DNA from: an uncultured cyanobacterium | GTDB lineage: Bacteria; Cyanobacteriota; Cyanobacteriia; Cyanobacteriales; Chroococcidiopsidaceae | Direction of reading: 5' to 3' | Assembly (NCBI GenBank): GCA_946221495.1 | Contig: CAMIFA010000007.1 | Location: 1-57,874, forward strand | DNA length: 57,874 nucleotides | In this document: piece by piece, positions 51,202 to 57,874 of the stretch | Layout of the letters: each line of letters begins with the position of its first letter | Position numbering within the stretch: position 1 is the stretch's first letter | Translations under genes and position numbers: made by a program | Notes under the pieces: model-generated | What the model saw: only the letters and a program-made list of their open reading frames with translations | Told to the model about the DNA's origin: nothing | The model's database searches: none

Positions 51202-53445
51202 CTACTCATCAATCTGTCCTAAGCGACGGATGTTGAGAATATCACTCATTTTCTTAATTTGAGCGAACAAACTTTCGAGCTGATGGCGATCGCTAACTTC
51301 AATTCCTAAGTCAATTACTGCTGGCTGACTACCATTGAAAGTTTTGACATTTGCATTCCGCACGTTAATACTATTGTCTGTTAAACGCGACAAAATATCT
51401 TTTAATACCCCAACACGGTCAATTGTTTCAATTTGAATATTAATCGGGTAAGTTTGGGGACGATTTCTGCGCGAGTGACTGGGGTTCCAACTAACAGGTA
51501 CTAGGCGATCGCATTCCACACTCTCGACATTTTGACAACCTTGGCGATGAATTGAAATTCCGCGACTACTGCGTGTTACAACACCAATAATTGATTCCCC
51601 AGGAATCGGGCTACAACATCCAGCTAGGTGATATAGTAGTCCTTCTACTCCAGCAATCGGCGATTCACTAGAACGTGAACTGGGTAGAGGTGCTTCGCGC
51701 TGTGTCTTGGCAGAAGTTGGGGGCAGAATTTCCGGTGCGGGAGCGATTGGTTGCTGTGCCTTAATTATTTCTCGCCAGCGATTTAACACCAAGTTTAATG
51801 TTATTTCGCCGTAACCCAAGGCAGCGAGTAAATCTTCAACTGAGTGATAATTACAGCGTTCCGCGACATTTTGCATCGGTTCCGACTTCAATAAAGCTTC
51901 AAAGCCAGTTTTACCAAGTTCCTTTTCTAATAACTCACGTCCCCGCGCCACATTTTCTTCGCGACGCGATCGCTTATACCACTGCCGAATCCGATTCTTT
52001 GCCGCCGATGTCCGCACAAAGTTCAACCAATCCAAACTTGGACGGTTGTTCTTCTGGGTAAGGATTTCGACAATATCGCCATTCTTCAACGGCGTATCTA
52101 GCGTTACCATGCGTCCATTCACTCGCGCCCCGGAACAATGGTTGCCTACTTCCGTATGAATTCGATAAGCAAAATCAACTGGTGTTGAACCCGGATTAAG
52201 CGAAACTACATCGCCTTTAGGAGTAAAAACATAAACATCATCTTCAAATAAATTGTCTTTAACGCTTTCTAGATATTCTTGCGCGTCTTTGAGGTCACTT
52301 TGCCATTCTAAAAGCTGCCGCAGCCAAGTAAACTTTTCGTCCCCAGGAGCTAGCTGGCTACTGCTTCCGGTTTCCTTGTACTTCCAATGCGCCGCGATGC
52401 CATACTCAGCCACTTGATGCATCTGCAAAGTGCGGATTTGCACCTCTAACGGACGACCAGATAGACCAACAACAGCAGTGTGCAACGATTGATAGCGGTT
52501 AGGCTTGGGAAGACCAATATAATCCTTAAATCGTCCTGGGATCGGTCGAAAAGAATCATGCACAACTGCTAGAGCGCGATAACATTCATCGTTATTTTGA
52601 ACAATAATCCGAATTGCTGCTAGATCGTAAATTTCATGAAATTCCTTTTGCTGCCGTTGCATCTTCTGGTAAATCCCATAAAGATGCTTCGGACGACCGT
52701 TGATGTCAATGTACCCAATCCCCGATTGCTCTAAACCAGCCCTTAAAATTTCTGTAACTTTTGCGAGTCTTGCTTCTCGATCTGTGCGTTTTTCGGCTAC
52801 CAACTCCTGCATCTGACGATAAGCCTCTGGTTCTAGGTACTTAAACGCCAAATCCTCCAATTCCCACTTAACTCGTCCGATCCCCAACCGATTAGCCAAC
52901 GGAGCAAAAATATCTCGTGTTTCTTGAGCAATACGGCGGCGCTTTTCATCAGCTAAATGTTCTAGCGTCCGCATATTGTGTAAACGATCTGCCAGCTTAA
53001 CTACAATTACGCGGATATCTTGCGCCATTGCCAAAAACATCCGACGGAAGTTCTCGGCTTGACTTTCGGTTTTGCTAGAGAAGTTGAATTTAGAAAGCTT
53101 GGTAACACCTTCTACTAATTGCCGTACTTCTGCACCAAAGCGCTGTTCTATATCTTCTAGGGTGACTTCAGTATCTTCAACAACATCGTGGAGAAACCCA
53201 GCAGCGATCATTGCCCCGCTACCCCCCAAATCGCGTAATAAACCAGCAACCGCAACGGGATGACAAATGTATGATTCTCCTGACTTGCGATACTGACCTT
53301 GATGCAGTTGGTAAGCAAATTCAAACGCCTGACAAATTAGTCCACTATCAGTCGAGTCGGTAGTTAAGCAGGTTTGTAGCCAGTCAGGAAGGGCGCACTC
53401 AAAAGAAGTGGTGGTGGGGGTGGTAGTCGAAGCAAGGGCGTTCAT
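51202..53445 (-). CDS. Bifunctional (p)ppGpp synthase/hydrolase (Rel/SpoT)
   Basis: 747 residues from the ATG at 53445 (MNALASTTTP); a longer frame to 53502 starts with an atypical hydrophobic stretch. HD hydrolase domain with AAGFLHDVVEDTEVTLEDIE (~75-94), intact; synthase domain with RFKDYIGLPKPNRYQSLHTA (the RFKD form is typical of bifunctional Rel); TGS (DVYVFTPKGDVVSLNPGSTP); a CCSPIPGE zinc-finger-like region; and a C-terminal ACT domain (IETIDRVGVLKDILSRLTDN). It makes and degrades (p)ppGpp during starvation. No relA paralogue in the window. Confidence 0.95.
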   Translation of the reverse strand: MNALASTTTPTTTSFECALPDWLQTCLTTDSTDSGLICQAFEFAYQLHQGQYRKSGESYICHPVAVAGLLRDLGGSGAMIAAGFLHDVVEDTEVTLEDIEQRFGAEVRQLVEGVTKLSKFNFSSKTESQAENFRRMFLAMAQDIRVIVVKLADRLHNMRTLEHLADEKRRRIAQETRDIFAPLANRLGIGRVKWELEDLAFKYLEPEAYRQMQELVAEKRTDREARLAKVTEILRAGLEQSGIGYIDINGRPKHLYGIYQKMQRQQKEFHEIYDLAAIRIIVQNNDECYRALAVVHDSFRPIPGRFKDYIGLPKPNRYQSLHTAVVGLSGRPLEVQIRTLQMHQVAEYGIAAHWKYKETGSSSQLAPGDEKFTWLRQLLEWQSDLKDAQEYLESVKDNLFEDDVYVFTPKGDVVSLNPGSTPVDFAYRIHTEVGNHCSGARVNGRMVTLDTPLKNGDIVEILTQKNNRPSLDWLNFVRTSAAKNRIRQWYKRSRREENVARGRELLEKELGKTGFEALLKSEPMQNVAERCNYHSVEDLLAALGYGEITLNLVLNRWREIIKAQQPIAPAPEILPPTSAKTQREAPLPSSRSSESPIAGVEGLLYHLAGCCSPIPGESIIGVVTRSSRGISIHRQGCQNVESVECDRLVPVSWNPSHSRRNRPQTYPINIQIETIDRVGVLKDILSRLTDNSINVRNANVKTFNGSQPAVIDLGIEVSDRHQLESLFAQIKKMSDILNIRRLGQIDE

Positions 53446-53728
53446 AGGGTCGGGCGGCAATTGAGCGTAGAGAGAAAGTAACAGTAGCATAGTCCATGAC
53501 ACTTAAGCCTGTAGTATGCCAAATGAGTCAACTATTAATACCTATCTGGTTGGATCGCGATCGCGCGTTCACTGTAATAAAACACCAAACGCAGTTGCGA
53601 AAATTATTGCGGAATAGAAACTGCATTAACTGCAAACTCGGTTAAAAGCATGGAGCTACAGCGATTAAATAAGCTTGATGCTGTAAGACAAAATTCTTTA
53701 CATTAATACTATCTTAAGAAGGTGTTAA

Positions 53729-54082
53729 ATGTTGCCCGATATTCATCACCAATGCTACTTAAAATTATCCGAAGTTTTACAGCAGCTGCAAAAAGGTGAT
53801 ACCCCTATAGATGCGTCTGGGCTGTATCAAAAATTCTTGGCAGCGCAACAATTCTTTCAGCAGCAAATTCTCAGTTTGGATACTAGTGATTTGAATCAAG
53901 ACACGCAATCACGAATACGCTCTTATCAAACAGAAATAAGTAAACAACTGCGGCTGTTGGAGATGGACATCAGATTTTTACAAGCAGCAAAGGCTAAGGA
54001 AACGGCTAACACAAGACAATTGCAAATCAGCGATCGCCTAAAAACCTTACAAAGATACTGCGAGGCAATTCTCCAATTGTAA
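53729..54082 (+). CDS. patD: PatD-like protein (heterocyst frequency control family)
   Basis: 117 residues, all helical: YLKLSEVLQQLQKGDTPIDA, LYQKFLAAQQFFQQQILSLD, EISKQLRLLEMDIRFLQAAK, QISDRLKTLQRYCEAILQL. This matches my recollection of PatD, a small protein that in Anabaena affects heterocyst frequency. The family is also found in non-heterocystous cyanobacteria, so it does not prove that this organism differentiates. ATG preceded by AAGAAGGTG. Divergent from rel (~280 bp to the rel ATG, with no evident repeats). Confidence 0.7.
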   Translation: MLPDIHHQCYLKLSEVLQQLQKGDTPIDASGLYQKFLAAQQFFQQQILSLDTSDLNQDTQSRIRSYQTEISKQLRLLEMDIRFLQAAKAKETANTRQLQISDRLKTLQRYCEAILQL

Positions 54083-54150
54083 GGACTTCTAATCTGTTAC
54101 AGTATCTATCTAAAATCTCCAAGCTGATAGCTGGTAGCTGATAGCTGAAT

Positions 54151-55110
54151 ATGAGTAAAGCCTTATTTTGGATCGATAATCTTAAAGTCGCTTATCCGCA
54201 ACGCCAGGATCAAAAATTAAACTGGGCAGTTGATGGCGTATCTTTAACTTTGGCAGCAGGCGAACGGCTGGGATTAGTTGGAGAATCGGGCTGTGGCAAA
54301 TCTACACTAGGACGAGCCGCGATGCGGTTGTTGCCAGCCTCGACGCAAATTGAGGGACAGGTGACGTTTGCCGGAAAGTCAGTTTTTGATCTAACGCCGA
54401 CTCAGCTAAGACAATTTCGCGGTGAAGCAGTAGCGCTGATTTTTCAAGATCCGATGACACGGCTTGATCCGTTGATGACAATTGGCAAACACTGTATTGA
54501 GACACTCAAGGCGCATCAACCGCATTTGTCGTTCCCGCAAGCAAAGGCAGAAGCACTGGCTACTTTAGACGCTGTGAAAATTGAGGCAAATCGCTGGAAT
54601 CAATACCCACACGAATTTAGTGGCGGAATGCGCCAACGAGTAGCGATCGCACTCGCCCTTCTCCTCAAACCCAAGCTAATTGTTGCTGATGAACCGACTA
54701 CGAGTTTGGATGTCACGGTTGCGGCTCAAATATTAAAGGAACTTACGAGACTGTGCCGCGAACGCGAAATGGCACTATTATTGATTTCTCACGATTTGGC
54801 TCTAGTGGGGGAATACTGCGATCGCCTGGGCGTAATGTATGCAGGCAAGCTTGTGGAATCTGGCGCTTCTCAAGCTGTATTTCAGCACCCCCAACATCAA
54901 TACACGCGATCGCTCCTAAATGCAGCTTTGCATATTCAAGCAGTCAAAGAGGAGACAGGAGACAAGGGGACAAGGAGACAAGGGGACAAGGAGACAAGGG
55001 GACAAGGAGATAAGGGGACAAGGGGACAAGGGGACAAGGAGATAAGGGGACAAGGGGACAAGGAGATAAGGGGACAAGGGGACAAGGGGACAAGGGGAGG
55101 GATACAGTGA
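54151..55110 (+). CDS. Oligopeptide/dipeptide-type ABC transporter ATP-binding protein
   Basis: 319 residues. Walker A GLVGESGCGKSTLGRAAM (~41-58), Q-loop LIFQDPMTRLDPLM (~99), signature FSGGMRQRVAIALALL (~151), Walker B LIVADEPTTSLDVTV (~170) and H-loop LISHDLALV (~205), ending in the OppD/DppD-type HPQHQYTRSLLNAAL. It should energise an ABC importer; no permease gene is nearby. Residues ~268-319 are coded by an STRR (GDKGTRGQ-like units) and form a basic low-complexity tail that the family normally lacks. The stop overlaps the next gene by 4 bp (GTGA). Confidence 0.9.
   Translation: MSKALFWIDNLKVAYPQRQDQKLNWAVDGVSLTLAAGERLGLVGESGCGKSTLGRAAMRLLPASTQIEGQVTFAGKSVFDLTPTQLRQFRGEAVALIFQDPMTRLDPLMTIGKHCIETLKAHQPHLSFPQAKAEALATLDAVKIEANRWNQYPHEFSGGMRQRVAIALALLLKPKLIVADEPTTSLDVTVAAQILKELTRLCREREMALLLISHDLALVGEYCDRLGVMYAGKLVESGASQAVFQHPQHQYTRSLLNAALHIQAVKEETGDKGTRRQGDKETRGQGDKGTRGQGDKEIRGQGDKEIRGQGDKGTRGGIQ
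54952..55098. repeat. Long STRR tract at the ABC ATPase 3' end
   Basis: About 147 bp of GGACAAG/GAGACAAG heptads, the longest tract in the window, wholly within the coding frame. On the complementary strand it gives an artefactual Pro/Leu/Ser frame. Confidence 0.95.
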
Positions 55111-56174
55111 TATCTTCTCAATCTCTACAAAATGGGTGGGCTAAGGCGCATAATATCCTAGTGATGCGGTTGGATAATATTGGGGATGTAATTATGACTA
55201 GCCCGGCTTTGCGGGCAATTAAAGAGAATTTGCCTGACAGTCGTTTGACATTAATGGCGAGTCCAGGGGGAGCGCAGGCGGCAGCATTATTACCTTGGGT
55301 GGATGAAGTTTTGCCTTGGCGGGTGTTGTGGCAGGATTTGGGAAAACTGGAATTTGATCCGGCGCGGGAATGGGAACTAGTGAAAACTTTGGGCGATCGC
55401 CACTTTGATGGAGCAATTATTTTTAGTAGCTTCAGCCAAAGTCCTTATCCTGCTGGATTTTTAAGTTATTTAGCTGGTATTAAGCTAAGGCTGGGTGAAT
55501 CTAAAGAATTGGGGAGTGGTGTGCTGACGACAGAGATTGGAGCTGCACCAGATGAAATTCATCAAGTAGAGCGGAATTTGCGCTTAGTTGAGGCAGTTGG
55601 TTTTCAAGTAAGCGATCGCAGTCTAGGCATTGGAATTAATCAGGCAGAAGCAACCCTATTGTTAGAGCAACATGGGTTAGCGGATACACCGTATATCCTG
55701 CTGAATCCCTGGACAAGTTGTCAATCGCGTAACTACGATAGTGAGCGCTTTGCTATTGCGGCACGGCAGCTAGCTGAAATTACTAATTATCCGATTGTAG
55801 TGACGGGTGTGCCAAAAGACCGCGATCGCTCCGCCGCGCTACTAGAAAAAATCGCACCTTGGAAAATTGATGCGATCGGTACTACGACACTGTCGCAATT
55901 AGCGGCTTTTATTGCTAATGCTCAATTAGTATTGACCAATAACACTTCTACAATGCACATAGCTGATGCTACACGCACTCCGACTGTTGTAATGTTTGCT
56001 GGCACAGAGTACGAGTCTCAATGGCGACCACGCCATACTTTATCACGACTCCTCCGCCGTCCTACTGCTTGTAGTCCTTGTTATGCTTTTACCTGTCCTT
56101 ACCAGTTGGAATGTTTAGATATTCCTCCAGAGGAAGTAGTAACAGCTGGACTGGAACTTTTAAAGAATCATTAG
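55107..56174 (+). CDS. Glycosyltransferase family 9 (heptosyltransferase-like)
   Basis: 355 residues. ILVMRLDNIGDVIMTSPALR (~18-37) is the GT9 N-terminal signature; the donor site lies in ILLNPWTSCQSRNYDSERFA, NAQLVLTNNTSTMHIADATR and TVVMFAGTEYESQWRP. It resembles LPS heptosyltransferases; in cyanobacteria, where heptose is uncommon, other sugars are possible. GTG start overlapping the ABC ATPase stop. A cysteine-rich end, ACSPCYAFTCPYQLECLD, is typical of many GT9 proteins. Confidence 0.92.
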   Translation: MISSQSLQNGWAKAHNILVMRLDNIGDVIMTSPALRAIKENLPDSRLTLMASPGGAQAAALLPWVDEVLPWRVLWQDLGKLEFDPAREWELVKTLGDRHFDGAIIFSSFSQSPYPAGFLSYLAGIKLRLGESKELGSGVLTTEIGAAPDEIHQVERNLRLVEAVGFQVSDRSLGIGINQAEATLLLEQHGLADTPYILLNPWTSCQSRNYDSERFAIAARQLAEITNYPIVVTGVPKDRDRSAALLEKIAPWKIDAIGTTTLSQLAAFIANAQLVLTNNTSTMHIADATRTPTVVMFAGTEYESQWRPRHTLSRLLRRPTACSPCYAFTCPYQLECLDIPPEEVVTAGLELLKNH

Positions 56175-56265
56175 TTATTAGTTAATTCTTCCCACTTTAG
56201 CGAGAATTATATATTCAGAGTATTAACCCCTACCACACTAGGGATATAAACCGGATAAATAATAG

Positions 56266-56457
56266 ACCTCCTGCACGAATGTCCTCTGAATGGAATTCAG
56301 GGCTAGACAAACGTAGACGCTTTGCGGCTTGCCGAAGGCTAGTCCGGATGGTGCGCGGACTGACCTTAAAATTCGGCTATTAGTGTACGAAGGTACACTT
56401 TGTCTAGATAGCCGCGATCTTGTATTCGCAAAAGGCGCAACGATTCATGCAGGAGAA
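56266..56457. mobile_element. MITE-like element, CTCCTGCACGAAT ends
   Basis: CTCCTGCACGAATG (56269 on) and its inverted partner ATTCATGCAGGAG (56443-56455) bound ~190 bp with no open frame. Internal palindromes include GTGTACGAAGGTACAC. AATA lies on both sides and may be a target duplication. It fills most of the 323-bp spacer between the two glycosyltransferase genes. Confidence 0.75.
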
Positions 56458-56497
56458 TAAATACTACTAGCAACTAAGAACTAAGGACTAAGGAATA

Positions 56498-57709
56498 ATG
56501 ATTATTGCCTTAATTGCTGGTACTTACCAACCAGAACGCTGTGGGGTTACTGATTACACTGCTCGCCTGCGAGATGTTTTAGATAAACTCGGTATTCAGT
56601 CCATTGTGCTCACTAATTATCCAGCTGCTGCGGTTGCTAACGAGCCAACGGTGAAGGGCGTAGTCCACAGTTGGCAGTTTGGTGAATTACCGTCCTTGGT
56701 ACGTGCGATACATAATAGCGGTGCAGACATTTTGCATATTCAACACGCTGCTGGAACTTACGATTTTGAACGTGCTATTTTCCTACTGCCACTGCTGTTA
56801 AAAGTGACTGGCTGGGGTGGCAAGATTGTAACTACAGTACATGAGTATGGCTGGTGGGAGTGGCAACCCCAGAACATCCCGCCGCAACTAGTTCAATGGT
56901 TGAAGATGTGGGGACAGAAGCGTGGTTGGTGGGATCAAGAAGATGGATTTTTACTAACCCTCAGTAATGCCTTAGTTACAACTAATGTTGATGCTGAAAG
57001 AGTAATTCAGGCACGATTACCAAAACTTAGTCAACGAGTGTACTCCATTGCGATCGCCCCCAATGTTGAAGTTGCACCAATTGAACGTACTACAGCACGA
57101 CAGATATTGCGCGAAAAATGTAACTGGAATCAATCCGCCTTAATAATTGCCTTTTTTGGTTTCCTTCACCCAGTCAAAGGTTTAGAAACACTGCTACCAG
57201 CATTTAAACAAGTGCTAGCAACTCAACCTCAAGCGCGTCTATTGCTAATTGGGGGAGTTGAAAGTCTGGCGTTAGGCGGTGAAGATGCAAAACAATACTG
57301 GGATCAGCTGCATACACTTATAGCTCAACTAAATCTCAGCCGAGTAGTTGATTTAACTGGGTACGTAAGTGCTGAAACTGCTTCATATTATCTGGCTGGA
57401 GCCGATATCGGGGTATTACCGTTTAATCATGGCGTAACGCTTAAGAGTGGTTCTCTGCTAGCTCTTTTGGCTCACGAATTACCACTTATAGCAACGCAGC
57501 ACAATACATCTTTACCTGACAAACTCCCAATTCAACTTGTACCGCCTCGTGATATTGAGGCGCTAGCAGCTAGTTTGTTAGATTTGCTAACTAATTCAGA
57601 GCGGCGGATGCAGATGAGTGTCGATAGTCGGATATTTATGCAAAATTTCAGTTGGCAGAGCATCGCTAAAGCGCATTTTGATGTTTATCAAAGCTTACTG
57701 AAACATTAG
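56498..57709 (+). CDS. Glycosyltransferase, group 1 (GT4 family)
   Basis: 403 residues. N-terminal IALIAGTYQPERCGVTDYTA is the type seen in GT4 enzymes that follow GT9 genes in polysaccharide loci. The donor-binding half contains LIIAFFGFLHPVKGLETLLP, RLLLIGGVESLALGG, VVDLTGYVSAETASYYLAGA, then DIGVLPFNHGVTLKSGSLLA. The usual second Glu of the EX7E motif is replaced (KSGSLLALLAHELPLIAT). Substrate unknown; probably extracellular polysaccharide or LPS. Preceded by an AACTAAGAACTAAGGACTAA STRR-like stretch. Confidence 0.9.
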   Translation: MIIALIAGTYQPERCGVTDYTARLRDVLDKLGIQSIVLTNYPAAAVANEPTVKGVVHSWQFGELPSLVRAIHNSGADILHIQHAAGTYDFERAIFLLPLLLKVTGWGGKIVTTVHEYGWWEWQPQNIPPQLVQWLKMWGQKRGWWDQEDGFLLTLSNALVTTNVDAERVIQARLPKLSQRVYSIAIAPNVEVAPIERTTARQILREKCNWNQSALIIAFFGFLHPVKGLETLLPAFKQVLATQPQARLLLIGGVESLALGGEDAKQYWDQLHTLIAQLNLSRVVDLTGYVSAETASYYLAGADIGVLPFNHGVTLKSGSLLALLAHELPLIATQHNTSLPDKLPIQLVPPRDIEALAASLLDLLTNSERRMQMSVDSRIFMQNFSWQSIAKAHFDVYQSLLKH

Positions 57710-57770
57710 ATTAGGTGAAGAATCTAAGCTAAAATTAGTAGTCTTAAATGCCGTAATAACGCATACAAAA

Positions 57771-57799
57771 AAGCTCCTCGAGCAGAACTCTTGGAGCTT
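57771..57799 (-). terminator. Rho-independent terminator for a gene entering from the right
   Basis: AAGCTCC (57771-57777) pairs with GGAGCTT (57793-57799), and the inner CGAG with CTCT in part. On the minus strand the stem is followed by TTTTTT, a textbook intrinsic terminator 17 bp after the stop codon at 57816-57818. Confidence 0.85.
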
Positions 57800-57815
57800 G
57801 AAATATCACTTATAT

Positions 57816-57874
57816 TTACTTTTTTATTGCTGAATATAAATCTATAAATACATTTGGATGTGTAATATCTCCAC
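57816..57874 (-). CDS. 3' end of a minus-strand gene (partial)
   Basis: Reading inward from the right edge gives GDITHPNVFIDLYSAIKK and a TAA stop at 57816-57818. Only 18 residues are present, too few to name a family. The frame is supported by the terminator right after the stop. Confidence 0.5.
   Translation of the reverse strand, partial: GDITHPNVFIDLYSAIKK

Noticed and set aside
53446..53502. N-terminal extension of Rel (MSWTMLLLLSLYAQLPPDP)
   Set aside because: Rel is cytosolic and homologues begin near MNA; the hydrophobic stretch is more likely untranslated.
54936..55121. Minus-strand frame rich in Pro/Leu/Ser opposite the ABC ATPase tail
   Set aside because: It is the complement of the STRR heptads; repeats of 7 bp keep all frames open by chance.
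1..57874. tRNA, rRNA or tmRNA genes
   Set aside because: No cloverleaf with a T-arm GGTTCGA-type motif or rRNA core segment was found on reading the spacers; a tRNAscan-SE/Infernal run would be decisive.

Overview
The window is chromosomal DNA of a cyanobacterium. The evidence is the very frequent HIP1 palindrome GCGATCGC, the degenerate heptanucleotide tandem repeats (STRR type) between and inside genes, and a cyanobacterial gene set: a CobN/ChlH-family chelatase, a TxlA/HCF164-like thioredoxin, a NIL-ferredoxin, a PatD-like protein, a vWA-MoxR-associated (VMAP) type HTH protein and HetC-like ABC exporters. The abundance of STRRs and small mobile repeats suggests a large-genome lineage (Nostocales or Chroococcidiopsidales-like); the sequence alone does not settle the genus.

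Layout. 1-11 kb: CobN/ChlH-type chelatase, CHAD protein, DUF3616 protein, NIL-ferredoxin, membrane thioredoxin, small DUF6737-like protein, a broken Uma2 nuclease gene, a hicAB toxin-antitoxin pair, murG and an exported NTF2-like protein. 11-17.6 kb: short-chain dehydrogenase, an exported protein with a duplicated module, an OmpR-type two-component pair ending at a strong hairpin, a ROK kinase and a BamE-like small protein. 17.6-26.3 kb, mostly minus strand: DUF4126 protein, ABC-2 exporter pair, two GNAT acetyltransferases, a lipoprotein, murF, a histone-deacetylase-family enzyme and several small proteins, including an unlisted 47-residue membrane micropeptide. 26.5-36.4 kb: gyrA, lnt, cheR, an alpha/beta hydrolase, purT, a membrane protein and a THUMP-type rRNA methyltransferase.

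36.5-50 kb is the most distinctive region. On the minus strand lie three RTX (GGxGxDxLx) calcium-binding proteins, then a parvulin-type PPIase, a three-part ABC exporter (cyclic-nucleotide-binding-like domain, peptidase-dead C39-like domain, ABC), an HlyD adaptor and a glycosyltransferase. This looks like a dedicated type I secretion locus with its own substrates. The three RTX genes share a 3' hairpin and an upstream 14-bp motif. Two of them also share a 68-bp block about 400 bp upstream and nearly identical first ~120 residues. A divergent VMAP-type HTH protein sits beside the outermost RTX gene.

50-57.9 kb: rel (ppGpp synthase/hydrolase), a PatD-like gene, an oligopeptide-type ABC ATPase whose last ~50 residues are encoded by STRR, two glycosyltransferases, and at the right edge the 3' end of a minus-strand gene followed by a textbook terminator.

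A second theme is repeat invasion of genes. STRR heptads, a palindromic repeat and a hairpin element with covarying arms lie in frame inside cobN, lnt, the ABC ATPase and the Uma2 pseudogene, and at least three MITE-like families sit between genes.
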